From assembly GCF_039539345.1 (NCBI RefSeq), contig NZ_BAABCY010000066.1:39459-103458 (forward strand): a stretch of DNA of 64,000 bases, read 5' to 3'. The notes beneath the pieces are model-generated. The model saw only the letters and a list, made by a program, of their open reading frames with translations. It searched no databases and had not been told where the DNA came from. The DNA comes from Snuella lapsa (GTDB lineage Bacteria > Bacteroidota > Bacteroidia > Flavobacteriales > Flavobacteriaceae). Both the position numbers and the translations under genes were made by a program. Shown here in pieces: positions 1-8,634 of this stretch (within the stretch, counting starts at the first letter, position 1; each line of letters starts with the position of its first letter).

Positions 1-4
1 GGCT

Positions 5-328
5 ATGTTTGGAGACATGATGAATATGATGGGTAAACTCAAAGAAACCCAAAGAAAAGTAGAAGAGACTAAAAAACGCTTAGATAATGTTTTAATTGAC
101 GAAAACAGTCATGATAGCAAGGTAAAAGTTACGCTTACTGCCAACAGAAAAATAAAAGCTATTGAAATAGACGAAACGCTACTGGAGGATAAGGAAGAAC
201 TGGAAGATTATCTTATATTAACCCTAAACAAAGCGATTGAAAGGGCTACACAAGTTAATGAAACAGAGCTCGCAGCAGTTGCTAAAGAAGGCATGCCCAA
301 CATTCCTGGAATGGATATGTTTAAATAG
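5..328 (+). CDS. ybaB: YbaB/EbfC family nucleoid-associated protein
   Basis: Small DNA-binding protein of the YbaB/EbfC family. Family members form dimers that bind DNA and are often encoded beside dnaX-recR. The 107 residues match the family length. They start with a Met-rich helix (MFGDMMNMMGKLKETQRKV), have a charged central beta part (KVKVTLTANRKIKAIEID) and end in PNIPGMDMFK, a typical Met/Gly/Pro tail. The ATG lies only four bases into the window, so upstream partners and promoter cannot be seen. The family call is firm; the exact cellular role is not known for flavobacteria. Confidence 0.93.
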   Translation: MFGDMMNMMGKLKETQRKVEETKKRLDNVLIDENSHDSKVKVTLTANRKIKAIEIDETLLEDKEELEDYLILTLNKAIERATQVNETELAAVAKEGMPNIPGMDMFK

Positions 329-341
329 TTATGGTTACTTG

Positions 342-406
342 GTTGCAAGTTGCAAGTTGCTAGTTGCTAGTTGCTAGTTGCTAGTTGCTAGTTGCTAGTT
401 GCTAGT
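342..406. repeat. Heptanucleotide tandem repeat, 9 copies
   Basis: Nine consecutive 7-bp units: two GTTGCAA followed by seven GTTGCTA, then a partial GT. The array lies between the convergent ends of ybaB and the threonine aldolase gene. Its distal part (from 395) supplies the last codons and the TAG stop of the aldolase. A 7-bp unit is not a multiple of three, so gain or loss of units could alter the aldolase C-terminus. Confidence 0.9.
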
Positions 407-1426
407 AAAATTAGTATTCTTTAAAACTTGTAATACCTTATGGTGCATGGCATCGGTGTAATCTAAATGCGTGACCATTCTTAATTTACCACCTCCCATG
501 CCTATTATATGGATGTCCTTACTCGCAAGGCATTGTTTAAAAGTCACTTCATCAACATCGTTGTTTAATTCGAAAATAACAATGTTGGTTTCGATTGGTT
601 CTATATTTTTTATAAAGGGCTGTTTACTTAGGATATCTCCCAATTCCCTGGCTCGTTTATGGTCTTCTATCAAACGTTCTATATGATTATCTAATGCATA
701 TAAGCCAGCTGCAGCCAAATAACCTACTTGTCTCATATTACCTCCAAAAATCTTGCGGATACGCAAGGCCTGCTTCATAATATGGGTATCTCCTATCAAC
801 ACAGAACCTATAGGACACCCCAAACCTTTACTTAAACAGATCGAAATAGTGTCGAAAATTGCACCGTAATCCTCTGGAGATTCATTTTTTACAACTAAAG
901 CATTCCACAAACGGGCGCCATCTAAATGCAAACCAAAATTATGACTGTCGCAAACCGCTCTTACCTTCTTAATCTCTTCAAAATCCCAACAAGCACCTCC
1001 TCCCTTATTCGTTGTGTTTTCAATAGCCACCAACGATGTTAAAGGATAATAATAATCGGTTGGATTAATAGCTTCTATAAGTTGGGCAGCCTTAAACATT
1101 CCCCTTTGTCCATCAATAAGCTTACAGGACACACCACTGTTAAAAGAGGCTCCTCCACTTTCATAATTATATATATGGGCATACTTATCGCAAATGACCT
1201 GTTCTCCAGGCTGCGTATGTAACTTTATTGCGGTTTGGTTTGCCATACTCCCACTGGGAAAAAACAAAGCATCTTCCTTACCAAACATTTTGGCTAAGCG
1301 TTTCTCCAGTAAATTAACTGTTTCGTCTTCCCTAAACACATCATCTCCCACCTTTGCTTGAAACATGGCTTCGAGCATTTGCGGTGTAGGCTTGGTTACG
1401 GTATCACTTCTTAAATCTATTATCAT
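395..1426 (-). CDS. ltaE: Low-specificity L-threonine aldolase
   Basis: PLP-dependent fold-type I enzyme that cleaves L-threonine/allo-threonine to glycine and acetaldehyde in the cytoplasm. The 343-residue length is normal. Visible signatures are the N-terminal IDLRSDTVTKPTPQML, the PLP aspartate region HLDGARLWNA (D169) and the Schiff-base lysine in CLSKGLGCPIGS (K200). The final residues (TSN plus the stop) are encoded by the edge of the heptamer repeat array. A 73-codon ORF lies 3 bp upstream on the same strand and may be cotranscribed. The assignment is firm, although beta-eliminating lyase family members look similar. Confidence 0.95.
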   Translation of the reverse strand: MIIDLRSDTVTKPTPQMLEAMFQAKVGDDVFREDETVNLLEKRLAKMFGKEDALFFPSGSMANQTAIKLHTQPGEQVICDKYAHIYNYESGGASFNSGVSCKLIDGQRGMFKAAQLIEAINPTDYYYPLTSLVAIENTTNKGGGACWDFEEIKKVRAVCDSHNFGLHLDGARLWNALVVKNESPEDYGAIFDTISICLSKGLGCPIGSVLIGDTHIMKQALRIRKIFGGNMRQVGYLAAAGLYALDNHIERLIEDHKRARELGDILSKQPFIKNIEPIETNIVIFELNNDVDEVTFKQCLASKDIHIIGMGGGKLRMVTHLDYTDAMHHKVLQVLKNTNFTSN

Positions 1427-1429
1427 AAT

Positions 1430-1651
1430 TTAAATTATAGTTGCAAATATCGCTACAATTAGTAATCCTTCAGAAATTCCCGGTGCATCTTTAATCTTAA
1501 ACTCCTCTGGGTTTTCGATAAATTGCTTAATCAAACGCATATATTGCAAACCATACATGCTATTATCCAAGCTTAAAGCTATATTCTGAATGGCTTTATT
1601 TGCTATAGCCTTTACTTGAAAAAATGTATTATCACTGACCGCCAAGTTCAT
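1430..1651 (-). CDS. Hypothetical 73-aa protein, possible C-terminal remnant of a zinc metalloprotease
   Basis: A short ORF ending 3 bp before ltaE. It has no signal peptide; the last ten residues are hydrophobic (LLIVAIFATII). The stretch FIENPEEFKIKDAPGISEG resembles, from memory, the extreme C-terminus of the large (about 800 aa) secreted zinc-dependent metallopeptidases of Bacteroidota, which end in a PEEF...P.IP.GSPI-like motif. An in-frame TAA lies two codons before the ATG, so if this is a remnant its larger N-terminal part is gone. It could be a real small gene, a decayed fragment or a chance ORF. No function is claimed. Confidence 0.4.
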   Translation of the reverse strand: MNLAVSDNTFFQVKAIANKAIQNIALSLDNSMYGLQYMRLIKQFIENPEEFKIKDAPGISEGLLIVAIFATII

Positions 1652-1874
1652 AATTTACTGTAATATATTTACATTTATCATTTGTGTTCTGAGCCAAATT
1701 GAAGGTTACAAAAAAGGAGAAATACAGGTAGATAAAATAACTCTTTCATTATTACAATTTGATAGGTTTTAACATAAAATGTGCTTAAAAAACAGTCTAT
1801 AAATCTACACAAATAAATTTAGGTCATAACCATAAAAAACCTGGCTATAGTTTTTCAACATTGTTTTATAATCC

Positions 1875-1882
1875 TATTTTTG
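1875..1882 (+). promoter_or_regulatory. Putative prfB promoter -7 box
   Basis: TATTTTTG matches the Bacteroidota -7 consensus TAnnTTTG. It lies 19 nt before the prfB ATG. No convincing -33 TTG is seen at the usual 17-23 nt spacing. Confidence 0.5.
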
Positions 1883-1901
1883 TTTAAAATAAAACATTAC
1901 T

Positions 1902-3012
1902 ATGATAACATCAGATCAAATTAAAGATCTTAACACCCGCCTTGACAAACTAAGGCACTATCTTTGACGTTGATGTCAAGCTTATAGAAATACAAAACGA
2001 GGAAGAACAAACATTCGCACCAGACTTTTGGGATAATCCAAAAACTGCCGAGGTCGTCATGAAATCGCTTCGCGTTAAAAAGAAATGGATTGAAGACTAT
2101 AATAAAATTAAAACCTTTATTGAGGATTTAGAGGTTATATACGAATTCTATAAAGAAGGGGAATCTTCTGAAGAAGACGTTGAAACACAATTCGAAAAAG
2201 CCACAACCTTACTGGAACATATTGAGTTTAAAAATATGTTGTCTGAAGAAGGGGATAATTTAAGTGCTGTATTGCAAATTACTGCAGGAGCTGGAGGTAC
2301 CGAGAGTTGTGACTGGGCAAGTATGTTAATGCGTATGTATCTTATGTATGCAGAAAAAAATGGCTTTAAAGTTAAAGAATTAAACTTTCAAGAGGGTGAT
2401 GTTGCTGGTATAAAAACGGTTACACTTGAAATTGAAGGTGATTTTGCTTTTGGATGGCTAAAAGGTGAAAATGGAGTACACCGATTGGTTCGTATCTCCC
2501 CATTTGACAGTAATGCCAAGCGCCATACGAGTTTTGCTTCTGTTTATGTATACCCACTTGTAGACGATACCATTGAAATTGAACTTAACCCAGCTGATTT
2601 AGAAATAACCACTGCTCGATCTAGCGGTGCTGGTGGACAAAACGTAAATAAAGTAGAGACCAAAGTACAATTAACCCATAAACCAACAGGCATTCAAATA
2701 TCTTGTTCCGAAACACGATCGCAACACGACAACAGAGCTAGAGCCTTACAAATGCTGAAATCGCAATTGTATGAAATTGAATTACAAAAGCAATTGGCTC
2801 AGCGTGATGACATTGAAGCGGGTAAAATGAAAATTGAATGGGGGAGCCAAATTCGCAATTATGTAATGCATCCATACAAATTAGTTAAAGATGTTAGAAC
2901 CGGACACGAAACGGGCAATGTAGACGCCGTTATGGATGGCAATATTGATGCGTTTTTAAAATCATACTTAATGATGATGGGACAAAAAGAAGAAGATAAA
3001 AACACACTATGA
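1902..3012 (+). CDS. prfB: Peptide chain release factor 2 (programmed +1 frameshift)
   Basis: RF2 terminates translation at UGA and UAA. The gene is split: ATG at 1902 opens 21 codons (MITSDQIKDLNTRL...RHYL) that end at an in-frame TGA at 1965-1967. A +1 shift at CTT TGA C then continues as D-V-D-V-K to the TGA at 3010-3012, giving about 369 residues. The second frame shows the UGA-specific SPF tripeptide (about S199-F201) and the catalytic GGQ (about 244-246) in SGAGGQNVNKVETKV. Low RF2 favours the shift, which autoregulates synthesis. The stop overlaps the ATG of the next gene (ATGA), so the two are translationally coupled. A caller that ignores recoding would start it at 2059. Confidence 0.97.
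1950..1968 (+). promoter_or_regulatory. prfB +1 recoding site
   Basis: CTA AGG CAC TAT CTT TGA C closely matches the E. coli site CTT AGG GGG TAT CTT TGA C. The slippery CTT, the in-frame TGA, the following C and the TAT codon are all kept. The Shine-Dalgarno-like stimulator is reduced to AGG instead of AGGGGG. Confidence 0.95.
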
Positions 3013-3626
3013 CAACAATTAACACCATTATATTTGACTTAGGTGGTGTTTTAATAGACTGGAACCCAGAATATGTGTTTTTAGATGCCTTTCAAGGTGA
3101 TCACAAAAAAATGCAATGGTTTTTAGCTAATATATGTACAACTGATTGGAATGAAAATCAAGATGCAGGTTACCCTTTAAATCAAGCTACTAATGACCTT
3201 ATTGCCCGTTTTCCTGAATATGAGAATTTAATAAAAATGTATTACGGTAATTGGGAAAACATGCTTGGAGGCAGTATTGATGAAACTGTTCATATTTTAG
3301 ATTCTCTTGTTAAATTGAACAAGTACAAAATAGTAGCATTAACAAACTGGAGCCATGAAACTTTCCCTATAGCCTTAAAACGCTTTAATTTTTTAAGCTG
3401 GTTTGATGGCATTGTTGTTTCAGGTGAAGAAAAAACAAGAAAACCTTTTGCTAAGATCTATACGACAACTTTAGACCGTTACAATATTAAAGCAAAAAAG
3501 GCTATTTTTATTGATGACAATTTAAGAAATATTGAAGCTGCTAAAAAATTGAATATTAACGGCATTCATTTTAAAAACCCAAAACAGCTTATCGAAGCAT
3601 TAAAAACATACAACATTTATATATAA
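3009..3626 (+). CDS. HAD-superfamily phosphatase (subfamily IA)
   Basis: Haloacid-dehalogenase-like hydrolase of 205 residues, similar in layout to YihX-type sugar phosphatases. Motif I is IIFDLGGVLIDWNP with the nucleophile aspartate followed by LGG. Motif II is the Thr of ALTNWSHETF, motif III the Lys of RKPFAKIY and motif IV FIDDNLRNIEAA, which binds Mg2+. An alpha-helical cap lies between motifs I and II. The ATG overlaps the prfB stop (ATGA) and the stop overlaps the next start (TAATG), so the three genes form a tight operon. The substrate cannot be told; glucose-1-phosphate-type substrates are only a family possibility. Confidence 0.9.
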   Translation: MTTINTIIFDLGGVLIDWNPEYVFLDAFQGDHKKMQWFLANICTTDWNENQDAGYPLNQATNDLIARFPEYENLIKMYYGNWENMLGGSIDETVHILDSLVKLNKYKIVALTNWSHETFPIALKRFNFLSWFDGIVVSGEEKTRKPFAKIYTTTLDRYNIKAKKAIFIDDNLRNIEAAKKLNINGIHFKNPKQLIEALKTYNIYI

Positions 3627-3967
3627 TGATAAAAATATTCCACAACAATAGATGCAGTAAATCTCGTAATGGTTTACAAATTTTAGAGCAATCAGGAAAA
3701 CCTTTTGAAATTGTAAAATATTTAGAAGATACGCCTTCAATAGACGAACTCAAAAACATTATTAACCTACTTAATATTGCACCAATAGATCTGATTAGAA
3801 AAAACGAAACCATTTGGAAAACAAGTTTTAAAGGCAAACAACTAAGTGACGATGAAATTATAAAAGCAATGGTCGACAATCCTAAACTTATTGAACGACC
3901 TATAGTTATAAATGGCAATGAAGCCGTAATTGGCAGGCCTCCTGAACTCATAAAGGGTATTTTATAA
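3626..3967 (+). CDS. ArsC/Spx-family thioredoxin-fold protein (arsenate reductase-like)
   Basis: 113-residue protein of the ArsC/Spx/YffB family. The N-terminal IKIFHNNRCSKSRNGLQIL holds the family cysteine in a CSKS context, followed by the characteristic IVKYLEDTPS. The C-terminal part LIERPIVINGNEAVIGRPPE matches the IERPI...GR.P region of glutaredoxin-type arsenate reductases. It overlaps the preceding phosphatase gene by one base (TAATG) and closes the prfB operon. No ars genes are nearby, so a housekeeping thiol role is as likely as arsenate reduction. Confidence 0.88.
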   Translation: MIKIFHNNRCSKSRNGLQILEQSGKPFEIVKYLEDTPSIDELKNIINLLNIAPIDLIRKNETIWKTSFKGKQLSDDEIIKAMVDNPKLIERPIVINGNEAVIGRPPELIKGIL

Positions 3968-4330
3968 TCCTCTAAGATTTATTTACCATCAAGTGCTATA
4001 ATTTCTCACTAAATCACGAAAATCTCAAGGGTATTTATAAATATTTGATCTTTAAACCCATAAACATCATTAAAATAAGTCATTTTTTATAGAAAATACT
4101 ACTAAAGAAACTTAGTTTTTCTAATAATGAGCTTACAGATATTTTACTTGAGTTTCTAACTTAATTAAACCCGTATAAATATAGGCGGAAACAAAGCCCT
4201 TTCTAACCGACCACCCAAGCTTATCTTAGACATTATATAGGAAATATCGCTCCATTTTTTTTAACAAATTATTAACCCATAAGGCTTAAACCATGGTCTA
4301 CTTTTGCGATCTAATTCCTAAAAGCAAACT
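3968..4330. other. Intergenic region upstream of the outer-membrane receptor gene
   Basis: 363 bp of AT-rich DNA without a credible ORF. No strong terminator hairpin is seen after the ArsC-like gene. The only clear signal is the TACTTTTG promoter box at 4299-4306. Confidence 0.6.
4299..4306 (+). promoter_or_regulatory. Putative promoter -7 box for the receptor gene
   Basis: TACTTTTG fits TAnnTTTG exactly and lies 24 nt before the ATG at 4331. A TTA rather than TTG is present in the -33 zone. Confidence 0.55.
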
Positions 4331-6775
4331 ATGTATAAACTATTACCATGTATTTTTTCTATTGTTTTATGTTTCTCTAAAATAGATGCACAACCTAAAA
4401 ACCCTATAGAAAACACCTCTTTAAAAAAGGTCATAATTACTGGAAAAGTCATTGACAAAGAAACCCAGGAACCTTTAGAGTACGCTACTATTTCTTTTTT
4501 CAGCAAAGAGGAAAATAAAATCGAAACAGGTGGCATTACAGATGTCAATGGCGACTTTAGCATTCTTGTACGCTCTGGCACCTACGACATATCCATAGAA
4601 TACATCTCATTTAAAACAATAACCCTTACCAATAAAAAACTCACCTCGTCTACCAATATAGGCACCATTTTTCTTGAATTAAGTACAGAAAGCTTAGATG
4701 AAGTTGAAATTATAGCAGAACGTACCACAGTTGAATTAAAATTAGATAAAAAAATATACAATGTGGGCAAGGATCTAACAGTTAGAGGAGGCACAGTGAG
4801 CGATGTTTTGGACAATGTCCCTTCGGTTTCTGTTGATGTAGAAGGCAATGTATCGTTACGGGGCCAAAGTAATGTTCGTATACTAATAAACGGAAAACCA
4901 TCTGGTTTAGTTGGTCTAAATTCAACCGCTGCCCTTCGTCAATTGCCTGCCGAATCTATTGAACGTGTAGAAGTTATTACTTCTCCTTCGGCTCGTTATG
5001 ATGCAGAAGGAACAGCCGGTATATTAAACATTATTTTAAGACGCAGTAAGCTGTTAGGAACTAATGGTGCCATTACCCTTAATGGCGGACTACCTAAATC
5101 TGCTGGAGTATCAACGAATATAAATCACAGAACCGGAGACATCAATATTTTTAACACTACCAGTTACCGCTATAGTGAAAGCCCTGGATATTCTTACAGT
5201 AGAAACTATACTAAAGACACTCAAATCACCTTAGAAGAAGATCAAGATACAGAAAGAATCCGCAAAGGACTAACTACAAATTTTGGTGCCGAATGGTATA
5301 TTACAGATTCTGCTTCGCTAACCGGGTCTATTACATGGAGCAATAGTGACAACGAACGGAATACAACCAATACAATTAACCAGTATGATGAAAATCTAAA
5401 CTTAATAAGTACCGGCATGCGACGCGATCCCGAATTAGAGGACGACAAACGCATACAATATGCTTTAAATTTTGACAAACAATTTGATAAAAGTGGACAC
5501 AAATTAACATTAGATTTTCAGTACGAAGACAATACCGAAGATGAAAACTCATTGATTATTGTCAATAACGAACTTAGAGAAATGGTTGCTACTTTAGAAG
5601 ATCAAACCCAAATATTACTACAAACTGACTATGTTCTACCTATAGGTGAAAACAGTCAGTTTGAAATGGGATATCGTGGTAATTTTGATAATACCAGTAC
5701 CGACTATATCGTTGAGATATTAAATGACGGCACTAATAACTTTGAAAAGAACACCGACTTATCCAATCTTTTAAATTTCAAGCAATATGTTAATGCCGCT
5801 TATACCCAATTTGGAAGTAAAATAAACAAGTTTTCTTTTCTTTTAGGACTTCGAATGGAAAGCACGCGAATTACTATCGATCAGCCGACAAGTGGTGATT
5901 TTGACAAAAAGAATTATACTGGTTTGTTTCCCACTATTAACTTAAACTATGAATTTAGTGAAGACGAAAATATAACTCTGGGTTATAACCGACGATTGAG
6001 CAGACCCAGATCTTTTTTCCTGAACCCCTTCCCTTCTAGAGCCAGCTTAACTAGCGTGTTTCAAGGAAACCCTGATTTAGACCCTAGCTACTCTGGCAAG
6101 CTTGATTTGGGGTACTACAAAAAATTTGGAAAATTAACCTTAACGACATCTGCATACTACCAACACGAAACAGATGCCTTTTCTTTTGTGAGTTTTGACA
6201 CAGGAGAAGACGTATTAATAAACGGAGAATGGGTAAATGTCATTCAGCGCGGCCCTATTAATCTGGCCACAGAAGACCGTTTGGGCTTTGAATTCACCTT
6301 TATGTACCGACCTACCAAGAAATGGAATTTAAACACCAACTTTAACTTATTCAACAGATCTACCGAAGGTACTACTCCTAATGGTTTAGTTCTGGACAAA
6401 AAGAACACCAGTTGGTTCGCCCGCCTTAACAATAAATACACATTGCCCGGTAATATCGATTGGCAAACAACTTTTTACTATAGTGGCCCTTCAGAAGATG
6501 CCCAAAATAAAAACAAAGGCAGGTTGTATTCCAATATAGCATTCAGCAAGGATTTATTTAAGGAAAAAGCGTCTCTAGCACTTTCTGTAAGCGATTTATT
6601 TAACTCGAGTATAAGAAAGACCAATACAACAACACCTACATATACTGGATATTCTGAATTCCAATGGCGTATTCGCAGTTTAAACCTGTCGTTTACTTAC
6701 CGTTTTAATCAGAAGAAAAAACCACAACGCTCCAGAGGAGATTTCGATGGCGGTGGTGGTGAAATGGAAATGTAA
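4331..6775 (+). CDS. TonB-dependent-receptor-like outer membrane beta-barrel protein
   Basis: 814-residue outer-membrane protein. Residues 1-20 (MYKLLPCIFSIVLCFSKIDAQ) form a signal peptide. Residues about 35-115 are a CarboxypepD_reg-like domain (ITGKVIDKETQEPLEYATISFF...VNGDFSI...YDISIEYISF). A plug-like domain follows (GGTVSDVLDNVPSVSVDVEGNVSLRGQSNVRILINGKP) with the IERVEVITSPSARYDAEGTAGILNII signature. A long beta-barrel then ends in LNLSFTYRF before a charged tail (DFDGGGGEMEM). Many family members transport or bind ligands without a SusD partner, and none is present here. It is monocistronic with its own promoter. The ligand is unknown. Confidence 0.92.
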   Translation: MYKLLPCIFSIVLCFSKIDAQPKNPIENTSLKKVIITGKVIDKETQEPLEYATISFFSKEENKIETGGITDVNGDFSILVRSGTYDISIEYISFKTITLTNKKLTSSTNIGTIFLELSTESLDEVEIIAERTTVELKLDKKIYNVGKDLTVRGGTVSDVLDNVPSVSVDVEGNVSLRGQSNVRILINGKPSGLVGLNSTAALRQLPAESIERVEVITSPSARYDAEGTAGILNIILRRSKLLGTNGAITLNGGLPKSAGVSTNINHRTGDINIFNTTSYRYSESPGYSYSRNYTKDTQITLEEDQDTERIRKGLTTNFGAEWYITDSASLTGSITWSNSDNERNTTNTINQYDENLNLISTGMRRDPELEDDKRIQYALNFDKQFDKSGHKLTLDFQYEDNTEDENSLIIVNNELREMVATLEDQTQILLQTDYVLPIGENSQFEMGYRGNFDNTSTDYIVEILNDGTNNFEKNTDLSNLLNFKQYVNAAYTQFGSKINKFSFLLGLRMESTRITIDQPTSGDFDKKNYTGLFPTINLNYEFSEDENITLGYNRRLSRPRSFFLNPFPSRASLTSVFQGNPDLDPSYSGKLDLGYYKKFGKLTLTTSAYYQHETDAFSFVSFDTGEDVLINGEWVNVIQRGPINLATEDRLGFEFTFMYRPTKKWNLNTNFNLFNRSTEGTTPNGLVLDKKNTSWFARLNNKYTLPGNIDWQTTFYYSGPSEDAQNKNKGRLYSNIAFSKDLFKEKASLALSVSDLFNSSIRKTNTTTPTYTGYSEFQWRIRSLNLSFTYRFNQKKKPQRSRGDFDGGGGEMEM

Positions 6776-6803
6776 GTATTTATGTTTTCAGGACAAAATA
6801 GAG

Positions 6804-6990
6804 GTCTAAAAAGTGCGTCATTCAGAACGGACATTGAGAGCAGCCGAAATGGTAGTGAAGAATCTTTGAATTATTATATAAGAGATTCCTCCAAAGCCTG
6901 TGTTGAGCTTGTTGAAATATCTGAATGACTAAGCACTTTTTTTGCTTTATGTCACATAACGGATATTCAAATTATTTTTAACAGATTATT
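6804..6990. repeat. Dispersed palindromic repeat, copy 1
   Basis: Starts about 30 bp after the receptor stop codon. The ends GTCATTCAGA (6817-6826) and TCTGAATGAC (6920-6929) are perfect inverted repeats. They are extended outwards by AAAAAGTGC and GCACTTTTTTT, so the whole can fold into a long hairpin with a T-run and may act as terminator. The interior (from the first end through GAACGGACATTGAGAGCAGC and on to GTAGTGAAGAATCTTTGAAT) is shared nearly exactly with 21920-22085. The tail (ACGGATATTCAAAT) is also shared. Confidence 0.85.
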
Positions 6991-7424
6991 CTGCATTTCA
7001 TTCATACACACTTTTCAGACCCCTTAATTTATATCTACATGTCTCTTCTTTAAACAGCTTACACTAAATTTATTACACCAAATCACAAATTTAATATACT
7101 TACAGGCGACAATTTACCACCTAAGATTTACGTTAACTACAAGTTAACTCAGTTCTATTGATAAAGCTGACCTTATTGACCTAACAAACTGACGGTCAAG
7201 TTCGAGTGAATTTATAAGAGACGAACAAATTTGTATCGAGAACTATTCGCAGAGAACTTCTCGATACATTCTTCTCCTTAGATCGAAAAACACTCGAAGC
7301 TATAAAAATATAATTCAGGTAAGCGCGCTCTATTATTCCGCTAAGATACTATTAAACAAAAAAGCAGCATCTTTACAATAAGACACTGCTCAATACTATT
7401 TATAGTTATTTTGTTTGTTAAGCC
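6991..7424. other. Intergenic region containing a second palindromic element
   Basis: About 430 bp between convergent genes without a credible ORF. It holds the palindromic element at 7201-7298. The rest is AT-rich and featureless to the eye. Confidence 0.55.
7201..7298. repeat. REP-like nested palindrome
   Basis: Outer arms TTCGAGTG (7201-7208) and CACTCGAA (7291-7298) enclose inner arms GTATCGAGAA (7233-7242) and TTCTCGATAC (7258-7267). Both pairs are perfect inverted repeats. Palindromes built from TATCGAGAA and CTCGAAG are, from memory, widespread as short interspersed elements in flavobacterial genomes. Only this one copy was noticed in the window. Confidence 0.8.
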
Positions 7425-8468
7425 TTATAACGTGCTATCCAGATACTGTGCTTTACCGTCTCCATCTGGATCCAGATTCAATATGGTTCCGGCGAACTTT
7501 CCATCTTCCTGCTCTATAACCTCTATTAACTCCTTAAAAGCACCCGAAGCCATGTTTTCGAGTTCTTCTCGCGTGTCAATATCGGTATAAGTGGAAAGTT
7601 CAATTTCATCTTTTGTTAGCTTCAAATCGCCATCATCATTAGTGTCCAGAAAATCCACCTGGTTATCATCATCGGTATCATCATCTTCTAATGTAAACTC
7701 TCCATCATTATTTAAGTCCTCAAGGTAGGTTGGGATTCCATCCCCATCATGATCATTTTGATAGGTTTGTAATAATTCAAACTTAAAACAAATTGGCGAA
7801 TAAGCTGGAATACCAGAAGTAGCACTGGAAAAGTATGCCAAGCCTGAAGGGATAAACATCACACCTACTCCATGATTTACAAAATCAATAGTGCCATCTC
7901 CCAAATCGGTATAACCTACTGAAGCTCTAAACTCAGGTAATATCTTTCGCCATCCTGAAACAGCCACTTCTGTAATCAAATCAAACTCCACTGGCGTTAC
8001 TGCACTATCAAAAATATCGTCGTTTAACTTAAACCCTTCGTAAGTCACCAATACATCATCACAAAACTTAGGAGCTTTTCCTCCTCCCTCATTCAATACA
8101 AGATAATAGATCTCATAATCGGTTTCAGCAAATACCAAACTTTTCTTAATCAATGGTCCATTCTCTTCCTCTAAAGCATCCCATAAAAGGGTATTGTTGT
8201 CTGGGTCAGGTAATTCTCCATTTTCTGGAAGCTTACTTATTACCAGATCGTTTATACTAGGGTCTGGATTATCTACAAAAGCGCTCGAATTATAATAATG
8301 ACTCTTAAAATATTCGATAATAGAATCATTATCGGCTTCTTGTTGTTCGTCACGATCTCTTATCTCAACTGGCGTAGGCTCATTTGCATCATCATCTTTT
8401 TTGCAAGACACAAACCCAATGGTTAAGCATAGTATAAATAAACTTACTCTTTCTAATTTCACTAGCAT
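7425..8468 (-). CDS. FKBP-type peptidyl-prolyl isomerase lipoprotein with Ca-binding repeats
   Basis: 347-residue predicted lipoprotein: signal peptide plus lipobox GFVSCKK (Cys about 22), then an acidic linker. Residues about 130-235 look like an FKBP domain (VLVTYEGFKLNDDIFDSAVTPVEFDL...GVGVMFIPSGLAYF...ICFKFELLQ), catalysing prolyl cis-trans isomerisation of exported proteins. The C-terminal third is acidic and carries DxDxDG-type loops (NDHDGDGIPTYLEDLNNDGEFTLEDDDTDDD; NDDGDLKLTKDEIE), like thrombospondin-3 or EF-hand calcium sites. It probably works in the periplasm or on the outer membrane. The aromatic active site is not fully verifiable by eye. Confidence 0.87.
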   Translation of the reverse strand: MLVKLERVSLFILCLTIGFVSCKKDDDANEPTPVEIRDRDEQQEADNDSIIEYFKSHYYNSSAFVDNPDPSINDLVISKLPENGELPDPDNNTLLWDALEEENGPLIKKSLVFAETDYEIYYLVLNEGGGKAPKFCDDVLVTYEGFKLNDDIFDSAVTPVEFDLITEVAVSGWRKILPEFRASVGYTDLGDGTIDFVNHGVGVMFIPSGLAYFSSATSGIPAYSPICFKFELLQTYQNDHDGDGIPTYLEDLNNDGEFTLEDDDTDDDNQVDFLDTNDDGDLKLTKDEIELSTYTDIDTREELENMASGAFKELIEVIEQEDGKFAGTILNLDPDGDGKAQYLDSTL

Positions 8469-8559
8469 AATTTATTTTTTCTTTAAGGCAAAATGCTGCA
8501 CTTACTTAAGCGGTGATATTAAAAAATATATTTTCGGTACGCAATGCAACATTAATGTT

Positions 8560-8600
8560 TATTTTTGAGGTCGCAAGATACAATTTTAATACAATCTTGC
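8560..8600 (+). promoter_or_regulatory. Promoter box and inverted repeat upstream of the S4-domain gene
   Basis: TATTTTTG (8560-8567) fits TAnnTTTG. It is followed by an inverted repeat GCAAGAT (8573-8579) / ATCTTGC (8594-8600) with a 14-nt loop. The repeat would lie at the very start of the transcript, so it could be an operator or a 5' leader hairpin. Confidence 0.45.
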
Positions 8601-8634
8601 ACAAAAACATTAACGTAGTTTTCACAATAATTAT

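Noticed and set aside
342..406. CRISPR-like array
   Set aside because: Seven-base units without spacers; a plain microsatellite.
1902..1967. prfB as a pseudogene because of an in-frame TGA
   Set aside because: The stop is the canonical CTT-TGA-C recoding site and the second frame is intact with SPF and GGQ.
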